A stretch of 64,000 bases of DNA from Narthecium ossifragum (taxonomy: Eukaryota > Streptophyta > Magnoliopsida > Dioscoreales > Nartheciaceae), in the NCBI GenBank assembly GCA_963920575.1, contig OY986964.1, forward strand, positions 31,857,597-31,921,596, in the 5' to 3' direction. This document shows positions 11,297 through 24,430 of this stretch, piece after piece (the first letter of the stretch is position 1; each line of letters starts with the position of its first letter). Position numbers and translations under genes: made by a program. The notes below the pieces were generated by a model, which worked only from the letters and a program-made list of their open reading frames with translations, had not been told where the DNA came from and ran no database searches.

Positions 11297-14200
11297 TCAT
11301 GACGATATGGGTTCATATGGGTAAGATAGCCAAGGGTGTTTCAATGCTTCTGATGCAGTCGGACGCTTATTTGGGTTTACTTGAAGGAGGTAAGCAACAA
11401 AATCAATAAATCCTTGATCACCCATAGGCAAACGGTGCCGTAGTGATGTCTTCTTTGGGATCAGATATTCTAGCCTATTAGTCTCCTGAAAAGAAACTCT
11501 GAGAGTCAGGCATGAGCAGGATATCTTCATACAGAAAATAGTAGAAACCATGTTTTTTCAGTTGTTTAAATGATGCTGATTACAAAGATACAAGTGTCAT
11601 GAAGAAATGCTAGAAGCCTAGAGCAGCTCCTAAATGCCTCACACAGATAACATCTCATGCGCTCCCACATTGATCCAGACCTAGACTGTGCATGCGCACG
11701 CACGCATGCAACCACACACACGACCACAAGGACATGTGCCCACATCCACACATGAATGAATTCCACCACTAACAAGGGACGATGTTGGCTTATGAAATGA
11801 TATGGTTTATTGAAAGAGAGATTTTCCTGGTACGGTCTTGAAAAGTTAAAATATGGATGCTTGCTGGCAAGTATGCCAATCTTGATGCTCTGATGCACAG
11901 AGCGATGAAAAAAAAGTTAGCAAACAGTCACTCGACAGTTTGCTCGAATGCTGTTTGCTCGAATGATTTCTGATTAGATGCTAACGGGGACTTAAACTAT
12001 CCAGTTTGACACCCGAAGGATGCATATTTTCATGCTCAATAAGAACAGAAGATGCTCATACCTGACTTTTTTCATATAGCATATGATTCTTTGAAAAATA
12101 TTTGTATGTATCTCGTCCCTTCACTAACATGCCTTGTTCGATGGGACCGATAATACCAATGACACGTGCAAGCAGGGTTGCAGGAGAATCATTCTGGAAG
12201 AGAACCTGTGAATTGCAAACATGTCAATTCACTTACCTTATGCTATTAGTGCTCAAGGGGACCTAAAATGAAATTTGCAACATCATCTAATACAAGAATC
12301 AAGATTTTCTCTTAACAAATTGCGTAAAGAATAAGCATCTGAGACTTCTTGTCGACTTTGGGCAAGTAATTATGCTTGCTGTCTCGTCTTTTGGGTATAG
12401 AACTAATTTATACAAAAAGCTCAAAAACAATAAATGAATTATCTAATATATATCTGCCTCCCTTAATGTAAGAATACCAAGTACACTAGACAAAGTGAAA
12501 ACCCAAGGTTCGATCTAGGTTCTTCATAACTAAATCCCACCTGTACAGAGAAGTTGCTTTCAAGTTGTTTCACAAATGCTGGAGTCCTTCCTCGAACAAA
12601 ATACAGGATATGAGTAATATGAAGGCGCTTGATAGGATACCAATCTCCAAGAAAGGAGTAGTACAAAGCAAGAATTCTTTAGTTAAAGATCATCTAGTAT
12701 GTTACCGAGGATAATAGAATATAACATATTAATCATGCCACTGTGGAACTGTAGATCATTAAGCAATCAATGAAATGCGATTCCTATTGCATCGTCAAGA
12801 GTTATTAAGAAGCAAGGATACGAGGATACAATTGCCAAATTATTTGTTGTGAGGACTTTGGATACGAGGATACAATATCAACTAGCAATAATTTGAAGGT
12901 ACAGTGTTTGCTCCAGAATTCATCATCTTGAGATAGATTCACATGGCAGGAAGAAGCGAGGACATAGGATTAGATAAACTAATAGAAATTGTTTAATCCC
13001 ATTCCTTGAAAGAAGGACGTAGTAGATAATGATTCAAGTTGTCTTATTTACATTCCTTGAAATGATTTAGCAGCCTAGTGCCAAGGTAGTTGTATAAGTC
13101 TATAGGTAAAATACAAATGATGGACAATCTGGAGTGAGAGATGGTTCAATTTCATTGTGAGACTACTTTCCAACTATCTTACTCCTAAGTCTCCACACCA
13201 TCTCATCTTATTGTACTTTTGAGGTGATTCAAATTGATCAGATTTTCACTCTTTTTACTGGTTTTCTTTCTCCTGGATTCTCACATGATTCAGCTTTATC
13301 TAACTAAAATCTTAATGTACTTCTAGATGACCTCGAACCTGAAATATGTTGTTTCTCATTCTCATCTAGCTTGATATTCTCCAGAGCAGTGATGAGTTCT
13401 TGAGGTTCAATAGTTATATTGGTTGAATACTCTAAAAGTCAGATACTCAGATGTTAGGTACTCAGGGCGTGTTTGGCGTCGCCCCATCCCACGGGATGGG
13501 GATGCGTGTTTGGATCTCGCACGGATCCTGCACGGTTCCCGGAAAATGGGATCCGCCTTTCGGCGCCGAGTGAACGCCGCGCGCGGGATCCGCCCCGCGG
13601 GTGCCGCGCGCGGGATCCGCCCCGCGGGTACCGCTGATCCCACGGCCCCCAAACAGGCCCTCAATGGATGGAACAAACATACATCTATAGTAAGCAATTC
13701 ACGAACTTAATTAACACTCTATATTACCAATGAATTATGAAATAGAAGTCCATGCTAAGCTCCTATCTTCTATAGTCTTCTGATAGGACATGGTAAGAAA
13801 TAGGCATCAAGGTGAAAACTACAGTCAGTGCCTATGGAATACATGTTCTAAGCATTAAAGCTGAAGCGCATGTTGTGCCCACTGAAGTCAACATGTATAT
13901 CAATTCCTCAGAAGCAAGCAATGAAAGATGGAACCATGATTCATGTTCTCGAAGGAATGTTAGCTATAACACAAACAATATGTAGTCATAATAATATGAC
14001 AAAAAAGCACAAGCATAGAAGATTACAACATTTATTAACAAAGTTGTCACAAGGAAAATGGACATAGACGTACATTTCCAGTGCAGAGTTCAGCCAAGAT
14101 GCATCCAAGTGACCATATATCTATCTTTTTCTCATATGGAAGGCCCAAAATCACCTCGGGAGCACGATAGGATCGTGACTGTACATAAGAGCAAAGGTGA

Positions 14201-17200
14201 TCTGTCTCGAAGCAACTGCTACCAAGGTCAATGACCTTTACTTCACACCTGCTATAGCTCTTCACCAGAATATTCTCAGGCTTCAGATCGCAATGAATAA
14301 GACCAAGGCCATGCAAAAATTGAAGCGCCTCCAAACACTGAATAGTGATTGACTGCAATTTAAGATATTCAAAAGTATGACAAACTATACCAAGGAACAA
14401 CATTAACGACATATCGGAAGGTTTAAATATTGGGAATACAACTTATTCCAAGGAAAAACATTAACAACATATTGGAAGGTTTAAGAAAAAAAATTTGGAA
14501 TACAACCTGCAGCCTTGGCATCGTGAAATAAACCTCGCCACCTGATTCTCTATTGAACTTGTGAAACTCATATAAGTTAGCTTTGAGAAGTTCACAAACT
14601 ATCAGCAAATGCTCCTGTAAAGTTCAAGCATCAGGTAAACAGAAATAGGCAACAAAATGTAAAGATGTGAAGAAGAAAAAAGAGACAGTAACAGGCATTA
14701 CAATTGGCTGACCACTGTGCATATGACAATACTTAAATGTTGACCTCGTAAAATTTCGTTTCAGATTTGCATATTGGAAACTAGCTATCATGGTGCTTTA
14801 AGATCCGCTTCGCAATGTGCTCATTTGTGCAATAGCCTAAGTTGTTGATCAGTTTCGGAGTTCGATGAACTAGATCGCAGTCTCCACAGAGAGATAAGAC
14901 TGTATGAGTCAATGTAAGTTGCTTGTGTTATCCGATTCCCTGGGCTAGGTAACCAAATCATAGCACATTCCAGGTTTAAGATGTTTCGATATGGGAAAGG
15001 ACGTTGTCAATGTCTCAGCCAATCAGTGGTTATCATGTACCCTAGCTAGTGCTATTAAATTCCCAATAGGAGATGATTTCTTACAGGAAAACAGGACATA
15101 TGACATGACATCATGTGATTTCTCACTTTCAGTGCTCTTTAAGCTAAACTCCTTCCAATGTATATAACTTTCAAAGCATTATAAGGCCACTTTTAGGAAC
15201 CATGAAATAAACAGCACTAGAACTTTAAACTCAGCCCATGGATTATCGTCCCGGTGGTACGCGCCGTTCCGGCCACCCGCCGGTACAGTGCATATCATAC
15301 CGGTACGCATCCAAACCAGCCATGAAAGGCTGGTTTTGCTTCTTTTAGGGCGTTTTTCGCTCGTTTCTTATTTGATTTGAAATATATTGAAGCTAACTAA
15401 TGTAACTAACAACTAAAGTTGATATTCACTTGTATTTAACATCTCTAATTGGCCAAATATCATTTCTTATATAAAAGCAGAGTGACAAGTTGTCAAAGTA
15501 GTATAATACAATACATGAAAAATAAGCAATAACTTAATACATTTTCCTACATTTATAATAGTTTTACAATTATTTTCAATTTTTCTACATTTCCATTTTC
15601 CTACATTTATAATAACTTAATACATTTTCTTCTCTTTCTCCCCCTCCCTCTTCCTTGTTGAGTTTGTGGAGACTGATCATTCGGACCCAATCATGGCACA
15701 CTATGCAGAGCTGACGGGGGCCGGAGCAGCGCCCCCGAAACAAAAAACGGATTTGATATATGTTGATAAGGGTAGTTTATGTAATTTTCTATACCCTATG
15801 TGTCGAAACCCTAGGATATGAAGGTGTATATGGACGGCCGTCATTGTATTATGTAATTTGACTCTTTGCCCCTTCCTCCTCCACCCATCGTCCCCTACTT
15901 TATTTTTTCTCTGCTTCCCCCTCTCCTTCACCTCTCTTCCTCAAGCCGGTTTGTACCGGTCGGTATTCATCCGGTCTCCCCCTAATCCGATCCGGGGGAG
16001 AAAACCGTCCCGATTAGCCACTGGTACGGTAAATATCGGGCAGTACGCACAGTACCGGCCAGTATGGAAATCCATACTCAGGTCTACAACTCAGTCAGGA
16101 AAAGGCGTCTTCAATTATAATGTGCTCATTGCAGATGTGAAGAAAAGTAAGCTTACATGGTTGGATAGAGGACTGATCAAGATTTCAAAATGAGAAAAAA
16201 TTTATCAAGGGATAGGACTCATAATTCATAATTCCTTCTTCTATCAAACGTGATGTTGGACAAAGATTGCTAATGCATCTTCGACACTTCAGACCATGCT
16301 ATCACAACTTAAAAGTACCCCAAAATTGAATTGGCCACAGGCTATTATAAGGCAAGAAGCCGCTTAAGAGACTCCTATGAACAGCATCGTCATTCCAACT
16401 GAAACTCGCTCATGATGCTTCTAATCAGGCATCCACAGATGAATGGCTAAAGCAATTAGCACATCATAGGAAAATTTGTGGACTTGTTCTGAAGCAGAGG
16501 GGGCGGACTACAAAGGCAAAGACTATGGTAATTAACCCCAGGATCAGGATCTAAAACTATTGGACAGGCTAGAACTATAATTCCAGTACGAATTCCTTAA
16601 CCCTGATGTCCTCACATGTTCAACCCATCATTAACAGTCACTTTTGGTGGATAGGTGAAGTAATGGTATAATTTCAAAGTGTCGCCGCTTTAAAAAAAAA
16701 AATTCACCTAGATTATAAAGAAACAACAGAAATTGGTTATTGCAAAAGTCAAACAAAAGTAAAGAACTCAAAGCTGCCAATATATAACTCGCCAACATTC
16801 AAATTTTCAAATACTCACTTTTTGACCACCAATTCGGATTGAGAAAATATCAAGGCATCAGCAAAATGACAACTTCATAAGAAATGTTATAAGGAATATA
16901 TCATAGCAGAGATGAGTTGAAATAGTTGGTTCAGTTACATGCTCAACAAACATAGTGGTTTAGTAAAAAACTAACTCACCCGATAGTAGAAGTAATCATA
17001 TAGTCGCAACAGGTGGTACTTGTCACCGGGATCGTGCTTGTTGACAAATTTCAGAAGCTTAATTTCATCAAGACTCTGGTCAAAAAAGTCTTTGTTATTC
17101 TTGATGATTTTCACGCACACATCCATGCCAGTATGCAAGTCATGTGCCTGAATAGCTTTGCTGAATGCCGCTGATCCCAAGTATTCAGTAACATGATAAC

Positions 17201-20200
17201 GTCCAGCAATCACCGAATTGAGAACAACATGGAAATTTTTATCTTCTTCAAAGCCAGTTCTGATAAAAAGCAGAAATAGGTAAGATGATTAGAAAACATG
17301 GACTGACGCACTCAACTGCTTTGCAGGAAAAAAAAGAAAGCAAACAACTCTCAAACAGAAAGTAGTAGATATCATATTCAGCCCGAGATATTAAAGTTAA
17401 GAAGTAAAACATGCCTGTTTTTTCTATGCACAATCTTAAGATTAAAGATTTCAAATTCTTCCTCCTGAGCTTTTATCTGCCTCACTTGTTCCTGCAAGGC
17501 GGCTGCTTCTTCATCCTCTAGTATTGTCCCAGGGTCTTCTTCTCTCAAATCATTTGCTTTGGTGTCTTCACCCTTCTTAACTTCCTCTTTTTCACCATAA
17601 CCAATATTCGACACTGATGACGATGTTGAATTCCTTGATCCAACAGTATCACCAATATTTTCAGATCTATAACTCTTTATAGGTGACGAATCCCTGCTTT
17701 TTTCTCTCCATGAGGGAAGCGTGTCGTCAACACCTACACCATTTCCGCAATCATCAGTGTCATCACCACCAACAGTGTGCCTGTTTGACCAAAGCGATTT
17801 ACCAGAGTCCGCCTCCAACACATTTCCAGATCTGGGCAGTGGTGGGAAAGAAAAACCAGGATCACCATAATTAGGTCCTCGAGGGTAAACACCCTTTTCA
17901 GGAGCCAAAATGTATTTATCTGAGTCATATTTATTTTTCTTACTTTTATCCATCTTTGACCTATTAAAGTAGCTCTTACTAGCGTCATGATCAAAATGTC
18001 TGCCACCACTCATACTAACATCGCGATCATGAAAGTATTCAAGGTCCCCTTCACTGCTTCCTCCAACCAAACTTTCACGTACTTCACTGCCAAAATCAGC
18101 AGCATCACTGTTTATACCCACACCAATAGACCTGACTGAACAATGTTGATCGTCATCTACACACAGATCATCCGGATGAGACCGTTCACAATCATTGAGC
18201 ACTTTCCCATTTCCTAACATCACAAGTTCATTATTCTGGGCAACAAAGCCCTGCCAAACAGGCTCCGCACGCATTAAATTGAGTTCTTCAACATCCATCA
18301 ATTGCCCATCATACTGTGCTATCAAATCGCTCTCATGACTCCTTCCATACATTTCAGACATAGCAAGTCCTGAAGGCCCATCTGGAGCAGCAGCATGCCC
18401 CAGACCTTTTTCCTGCAAATACCGCTCGCCTGAAAAGTACGAGTCCTCCTCCGCAAAAGATTGGTCATCTTCTTCGTCCTTTCTTGGAACTCTGTCCTGC
18501 GGGTCAGGAACACTGCTCGGCCCTGTGCCCTTTTCATTATCACTTGGATAGTCAATTTCATGAGCAAGAAACCAAGTTTCATCTTCAATGGGCTGTCTCA
18601 TGTAACCAACATCGTCGTCGTCATCATATTCATCTGAATCCCAATACTCATTGGGGTAATCAACTGATTCATCACCAACAGTAGCAAAACCAGATACCAG
18701 ATCAGAAGCATCTTCAGCAATGCCTTGACTTACAGATAGCCAGCTATTTCCAACAGCCCGTTTTCCACCTCCTGTCACATAATCATTATGCGAGTATAGT
18801 GCAAATTCAGAATATAGACATGCATAGGGCAACTGAACAGGAAATTAACAATTACCCTACCTCTTATTACAGATAGTTAGTAGGTCTCCATGTTCATTCT
18901 TTTCCGCCAAAGTTGGCCAAATTTTAGTCGTTTAATAACTTTAGGGTTGGGATTCTTACCTTTCTCATAGCAAATCACTGAATATGTAGTTACAACTTCA
19001 ATGACCTTCTAAGAGTTCTATACTGAATGTCAGTTTGTATCCTCATGAATGACATGTTTTCCTACACTTAAACTGATATAACGACTTTGTTCTTTGGCTC
19101 AATAGGATTTAGCCTTGGTTCTTGATTTGAAAATTTAAATGTCAACATTTTATTAACATTTTAACTCCAATGACAAACATTCTCCAACCTTCTCATGAAT
19201 TACCTGTTTCCTAGCATAATCTTTGCAACTTCATGTGATAAGCCAACCAATGAAACAAGAACCTCGTGACTTACCACTAAGACCCCTGCTAGATGCAGGC
19301 ATCACCATTTCACAAATAATACCTTCAAAACCTAGACTGAACAGATATGTACACAAAATGCAACACAGGATGTTTTATTTGCCTAAGTGGTCGCATCGAA
19401 CCTAATTTAGCCCTTTTTGCTAGTTTTCTGACTGCACCCTAAAAGAGAAGCATATCTTAATGTAACTAAGTTTTCAAATAACAAGTTTCAAAGAGTCATT
19501 TTCAATGAGAGATGATATTTAGACTAACATCATTTATGATTGCCAAAACATGCAACCAATTGTGAAAGTTCACCATGGCTAGAAATACAGCAACAGAATT
19601 AAAAATACAATTGTTTTGTTATGGAAATCATACAATGACTTTCATGTACACCGGCATTAGAATAACCCAAAAAAAAATCAACGCAGCCAACGGTACCTGA
19701 ATAGCTGATATCTTGCCCAATGGGAACATCAAGGAAAGACCCAATCGAGAAGGCATTATCTGCATTAGAAACCTTAGCCCCAGATCCTTGACGAGTATCA
19801 TCCCAATTATCAGACTTGAGCTTTACAGGAGGCAGCCTTGGCAGCTCTTCCCTGTGATTCACTGAAGTAAGAGGCAGACCAATGCTCCCACTATTGCTCG
19901 GCTCGCAATTCTCCTGAGATTTCCCAGAAAATGGCATCCGCTCCACACCATCTATCTCGCCCTTTGTCAGCTCTCCAATATCATTAGCCTCCATCTTTTT
20001 TTTTCTCTCTTTCTTACCATCTCCAAAATACATACTGCCATCACAACTGGAAGATGCATCCCCGGTGGAGAATGGGAACACCGTCTTCATTGAGTTCTCA
20101 TCACTCTTTATCCACAAATTATCCAACAAATTTTCGTGAGCTGAATCAACACCGACTCTACGCTCGTTCGCGTGATTGATCTCGTGCTTTATTTCCACCC

Positions 20201-20732
20201 CGGGCTTACTCATACTCCCAATACGAGAAGAAACTGTTTGCTCCCACAGTGGATCCGGGTCAGTTCCAACCGCAACATCCCTCTTCTCCGACATTGACAA
20301 CCCAGGACCTGCCCGGTTTCTTGGCGGCCCCAATATCACCTGCTCGGACAAATCATTAGCCAAAGAACTCACCGCACCATCTCCGGAGCTAAAATTCCAA
20401 GGGTAGAGGTCAGAGGAAGAGCTCTCCCCGCCCTGATTGGCGTCAAAACCCTTCTTGTTTCCAGCCCCATTTCCAATCTTTCCTACTTCGATCTCTTTCA
20501 CAATGAACTCTTTCGAAACCTCTCCGCTCCGAGCTCCGGCGGGGACCACCTGTCTGCCATTATCCTCTCTGATAGCTTCTTGTTTCACTTCGGCGAGCTC
20601 CTTCTCCTTCTCCCTCTCCAACAAGCCATTCAAATCGCTGCGTCCCCCGAGCTCGCGAAGCAGAGCGGCCTCGGCCCTAGCGAAGCCATTCCGCCGCAAG
20701 AACTCCAGCACCACGTCCACCGAGTCCGCCAT
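11297..20732 (-). CDS. Plant DYRK-type protein kinase with LisH motif (DYRKP-like), seven exons
   Basis: Dual-specificity tyrosine-regulated kinase of the plant-specific DYRKP group (like Arabidopsis At3g17750/At1g73460). Exons in transcript order: 20732-19697, 18771-17415, 17259-16980, 14614-14507, 14352-14074, 12205-12062, 11485-11297. They join in frame to 1130 residues, the usual family length. An N-terminal LisH motif (residues about 3-30, [19 protein letters not shown]) precedes a long acidic disordered region with [19 protein letters not shown]. The kinase domain is residues about 819-1126: lysine in DVCVKIIK (K848), catalytic loop [10 protein letters not shown] (D949), DLG in place of DFG (D969), activation segment [13 protein letters not shown]. 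Intron 2 begins GC, not GT (AAACAG|GCATGT at 17415/17414), with acceptor CAG at 17260; the in-frame join supports this GC-AG intron. Introns hold a Tourist MITE and a GGTACC-rich repeat. Substrates are unknown; a growth-signalling role is inferred from DYRKs generally. Confidence 0.93.
13465..13660. mobile_element. Tourist-like MITE (PIF/Harbinger), copy A, in kinase intron
   Basis: A 196-bp GC-rich element starting GGGCGTGTTTGG and ending CCAAACAGGCCC, flanked by TCA on both sides (13462-13464 and 13661-13663), a 3-bp target-site duplication. The interior carries repeated GGGATCCGCC and GCGCGGGATCCGCCCCGCGG words. Same subfamily as the elements at 23303, 33035 and 40909. Confidence 0.85.
15240..16090. 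repeat. CCGGTACC-rich dispersed repeat in kinase intron
   Basis: Two clusters of CCGGTAC/GTACCGG words (15250-15310 and 15945-16070) flank an AT-rich stretch of about 600 bp. Similar GTACCGG/GCCGGT-rich sequence recurs at 37930-38370 and 39755-39840 in SOS1 introns. This looks like one dispersed repeat family. Boundaries and class are not decided. Confidence 0.5.
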
Positions 20733-21130
20733 CGGACGCCCAGGCTATACCAGCCGCCAAGAACTCCCGACACCACCTCCACGGAACCAAATCAAGCAAA
20801 CCGTAGCCCAGAGACGATCTCGGGGACGAACCTCTCGCGAGCCATCTCAAGAAACCCTAGGAGACAGATCGATGGATCATCAATGGAGCGCCCTAGTGGT
20901 TTCGGTTGGTATCGCGGATCTCGACGAGACTCGGGGTGGCGACGAAGCGGCCGGAGTCGGGATCAGCGGAGGAGGACGGCGGCATCACCGGCGGAGGAGA
21001 CGAGAGGGCATCCACATTTGGGACGAAAGCAACAGCATCATAAGCTTCGCAGATTCCCCCCAAGACCAACAGATTTTTATCGTCGTTATTGCTGGTATGA
21101 TCCTCTCTACATGACCGGATATTGCACATT
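20733..21130 (-). promoter_or_regulatory. 5' UTR and promoter region of the DYRK-type kinase
   Basis: GC-rich sequence just upstream of the ATG at 20732-20730. It shows no TATA box at a convincing distance, as is common for constitutively expressed plant genes. Short open frames on both strands here look compositional. The start was chosen because it is the first in-frame methionine and begins [17 protein letters not shown], the family-typical LisH start. Confidence 0.45.
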
Positions 21131-21606
21131 TAACCCCCTACGTTTTGATAATTACATATTTTTGTTTTGGAAAATGGTGAGGGTTCTAAATGAATATTTT
21201 TCTTGAGAATATTCGCATAATTTTTCACATTTGTACATCATTACTTGGAGGAGGAGGGGGGAGTTTGATTGACTAGACTTTTTTGTTCTTCTTTCTTGTC
21301 CTGCTTTTGCCTTTCTTTTCTTTTTTAAATCGTGTGACCATTTCAAAAATATAACTTTGTTTGCTGTTTAGTAAAGGATATGTTTAACTTAACATACACT
21401 TTTTTATTGGAAAATATAGATAATGTTCTTCTCGTTTCTGATGCTACTTTTGCCTTTCTTTGGGTATCATTTCCCTCGTTTTTAAAGCCGTGTGATCCAC
21501 AATAATAATAATAATATTTCAGTTTTTTTGTTAGGAAGAGCAAGTCAGCTTATTTGAACGGTGGAATCAAATGGTCCATGCATTGCCTGATGCGCATCTT
21601 TTTTTA
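21131..21606. other. AT-rich intergenic spacer
   Basis: AT-rich sequence upstream of the kinase promoter. It includes a short AAT microsatellite near 21501-21514. No gene or element is recognised. Confidence 0.4.
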
Positions 21607-21857
21607 CCCGTAGTTTGGTTGGACGGGTGCATCAAACAATGCAATCTCATTAATGACATAAAATTGCTTTACCTATCTCGCCATATACCGTTGATTCAGC
21701 GGTTTTCACCATGCATGTATCACGGGCCCGCAATGCATGATAATGTGGGTGAATCAAACACCCACTACATAATTTGATGTAGTACCAAGTATCGCTTGAT
21801 GCTTGATGCAGTGCATCGTTTCCTGCATCAAACGATGCGGTGCAACCAAACATGACC
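21607..21857. mobile_element. Tourist-like MITE, copy G (second subfamily)
   Basis: About 251 bp with a decayed left end (TAGTTTGGTTG) and a right end reading GCAACCAAACATGACC, flanked by TTA at 21604-21606 and 21858-21860. Internal CATGCATGTATCA and GATGCGCATC words are shared with the element at 37492-37722, so they appear to be one subfamily. Confidence 0.6.
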
Positions 21858-21891
21858 TTATAATAACTTGGAGTGAGGCTAATATAATAAT

Positions 21892-23057
21892 GGGTTAATA
21901 ACATTTTACTCCCCTCTAGTTTGACAGTATGTTAATTTACCCTCTATAGTTTAAAACGTGACAAAACGAACCCTTAATTTTTCAATGTGGTCGTTTTACA
22001 CCCAAATCTCAAACGCCGTTAACCGGCTGACGGCAAACCGGCTAAATAGGTCACATGCGACGCACGTGACCTCGTTTGACCGGTTCAGCCAGCCGCCTCA
22101 ACTTTGCGGCGATGTCCTATCTCTTCGCGCTCTCCTCCCTCTCTCTCGTCCCTGGTCGTGTCTCCGGTGACCTACCCTCCGTCCTCCCCTGTCTCCTCCA
22201 CTCCCTCACTCTAGCCCGCAACTACTTCTCCGGCCCCATCCCCTCCTCTTTCTCCTCCCACCACCACCTCCGAACCCTAGACCTCTCGCAGAACTGGGTC
22301 TTCGCCCCAATCCCCACCTCCCTCCCTACCCTTGAGCACCTCATCCTCTCCGGCGATCTACCCCTCTTCCCCTCCTCCTCCCCCCTCATCCGGCTCAATC
22401 TCTCATCCAACCGCCTCTTCGCCCCAGTTGATCGCTCTCCCCCATGACTCCTCCAGCTTGAGTACCCCGATCTCAGCTCCAACCGCCTCTCTGGCCCCAT
22501 TCCCAGCTGGATCTTCTCCCCCCCCACATCTCCATCCTCCGGGTCAGCTGGAACGCGTTCTTCGGTCCACTCCGGATCGATGAACCGGTCTCCGCTCAAG
22601 TGATCGACATGAGCCAAAACCGATTCGAGGGTGAAATCCCGGGCGCGCTATCGAGAGTGGAGGAGCTCTACCTGGAGGGGGACATGTTCACTGACGTCGT
22701 GCAGAGGAGTACTACACGTGTGCAAAGGACGGTGCTCTGAGAGTGCTCTACTTGCAACATAACTTCTTGACCGGGATGGCGAGTTTGGCGGATTCCGGTG
22801 TGCCATCGAGGAGCTTGAGTTGTTTGGAGTTCAACTGCATGCAAATGGGTTGAACCGGGCAAAATTGGTCAAACGGGGTCACATGCGTCGCACGTGACCT
22901 ATTTAGTCGGTTTGCCGTTAGCCCGGTTAAGGATGTTTGAGATTTGGGTGTAAAACAACCACATTGAAAAACTAAGGGTTCGTTTTATCACGTTTTAAAC
23001 TATATGGGGTAAATTGACATATTGTCAAACTAGAGGGGAGTAAAATGTTATTAACCC
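21892..23057. mobile_element. Pack-MULE (non-autonomous Mutator-like element) carrying an LRR gene fragment
   Basis: A 1166-bp element with long terminal inverted repeats of about 190 bp (21892-22084 and 22862-23057). Both begin GGGTTAATAACATTTTACTC when read inward and are highly similar to each other. A perfect 9-bp target-site duplication TATAATAAT flanks it (21883-21891 and 23058-23066), as expected for Mutator insertion. The GC-rich interior has no transposase but a broken leucine-rich-repeat sequence. Inverted repeats plus 9-bp duplication plus captured gene piece define a Pack-MULE. Confidence 0.93.
22108..22740 (+). pseudogene. Captured leucine-rich-repeat receptor/protein fragment, frameshifted
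   Basis: Inside the Pack-MULE. The plus strand encodes LRR-like blocks such as LHSLTLARNYFSGPIPSSF, LRTLDLSQN and LIRLNLSSNRLFAP. In a second frame come LEYPDLSSNRLSGPIPSWIF, and near 22600-22680 VIDMSQNRFEGEIPGALS and VEELYLEGD. These are plant extracellular LRR repeats (LxxLxLxxNxFxGxIP). The frame changes at least once around 22440 and a stop follows at 22738-22740, so no intact protein is made. The likely source is an LRR receptor-like kinase or receptor-like protein ectodomain elsewhere in the genome. Confidence 0.85.
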
Positions 23058-23302
23058 TATAATAATCTTTCTAATAAACTAGCTTTATCGTTTATATTGC
23101 AAATGTGTGCGTTTATATTTGACCAATACGGACGAAGCGTGTAATATCCAAATTTTACAAGGACAAATGTATAATTAGCTCGTATAAATACCCGATAACT
23201 TACTTAGGTATCCCACTTAACTCCCCACACTTATCCCCAAACACAAAAAGTAATAATTACTACTTTATCCCCATTTCACCTACCACCACCACTCTACTTT
23301 TA

Positions 23303-23501
23303 GGGCCTGTTTAGCTCCGACGGATCCGCAAAATCTATTGGAGCGGATTCCAAATCGACGTCCGCTCGAGAAGAGCGGACGCTGAAATTGGGATCCGCAT
23401 GGAATCCGTGCCATTGCCAAACGCGCGGATTTGATAGGGTGGGATCCGCGCGTCCCCCCATCCCACGGATCCACCGGGATGGAGGTGCGCCAAACACCCC
23501 C
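23303..23501. mobile_element. Tourist-like MITE, copy B
   Basis: A 199-bp element starting GGGCCTGTTTAGC and ending GCCAAACACCCCC, with TTA on both sides (23300-23302 and 23502-23504). The interior is rich in GGATCCGC words, like copies A, C and D. Confidence 0.85.
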
Positions 23502-23504
23502 TTA

Positions 23505-24180
23505 CCTATCCCTATTTCTTAACCCCCTTAATTCAGAATAAGCTAACTTCAAAATCACTTAACCCCCACTAATCCAGAATAAACTAACCACACCCCCAAA
23601 TACCCTCTTAATAGTAGACGGAGGTAATGGGTAGATGGGCCGGTAATGGGCCTGCGGTTTCGAGGATGTTGGAGATAATTATCTGGTGCCAGCCTGACTC
23701 AAACTGAGCTCTGGCAGAGATTCCGAGGAAAAATATCGTCTTATAGCAGATAGTGCCACTTTTGTTTTCTCTCCAGGACTCAATATTAATGTGTCAGGAT
23801 TGGATTCATGTAATAATTTTGTTAGTCAATTGCATCTGATATTTTCAAATGATCATGACACCTTAAAATAAGAAATTTAACAGCTATTTTTAAAATAGCC
23901 ATGCATCCGTTGACGTGATTAAGGTCCAAAAAAATAATAAAGTGTCAACGTTGATAAAAATGATATTCACGGAAAACCCTATTTGAAATTTCAATCCTCT
24001 CCAGTAATGATATATCAGCACTTCAGAATCTATTATGCTATGTATCATTCGGCAAATGTCTCAAATAAAATGACAAGCATCCTATTATTTTTACTAGCTT
24101 ACAATTTTTTTCGATCCTTGGATATATGCTTGATGATACCTTGGTGGCAGACTTGACAGTACAAAAAAGAGTTGTGATTT
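23505..24180. other. Intergenic spacer, no feature seen
   Basis: AT-rich intergenic sequence with no recognisable gene, RNA or element. Confidence 0.4.
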
Positions 24181-24430
24181 GAATACATCGGTAATGTTCT
24201 ATCCATGGAATACATGGTTCAATCGGTAGAGATGCTGATTGAATATATGAATCATCGAATCAGTAGATCTCTACCGATTGAGTCGATGTACAATGTACTC
24301 ATGTACATAAATTATTTTTGATACAGAAAATTATTTTTGATACAGAAAATTATTTTAGAATAATTTATGTCGTGAGAAAAGCCAGGAGGCTTTCGGCGCG
24401 AGTACATATGCCTCATAGGTCTGTCACTAC
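24181..24430. repeat. ATCGGTAG-type repeat fragment with 18-bp direct repeat
   Basis: Contains AATCGGTAGAGATGC, CTCTACCGATTGAG and a stretch related to 28457-30030. It ends with two copies of AAATTATTTTTGATACAG (about 24309-24345). It looks like a second, smaller piece of the same repeat family. Confidence 0.55.
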
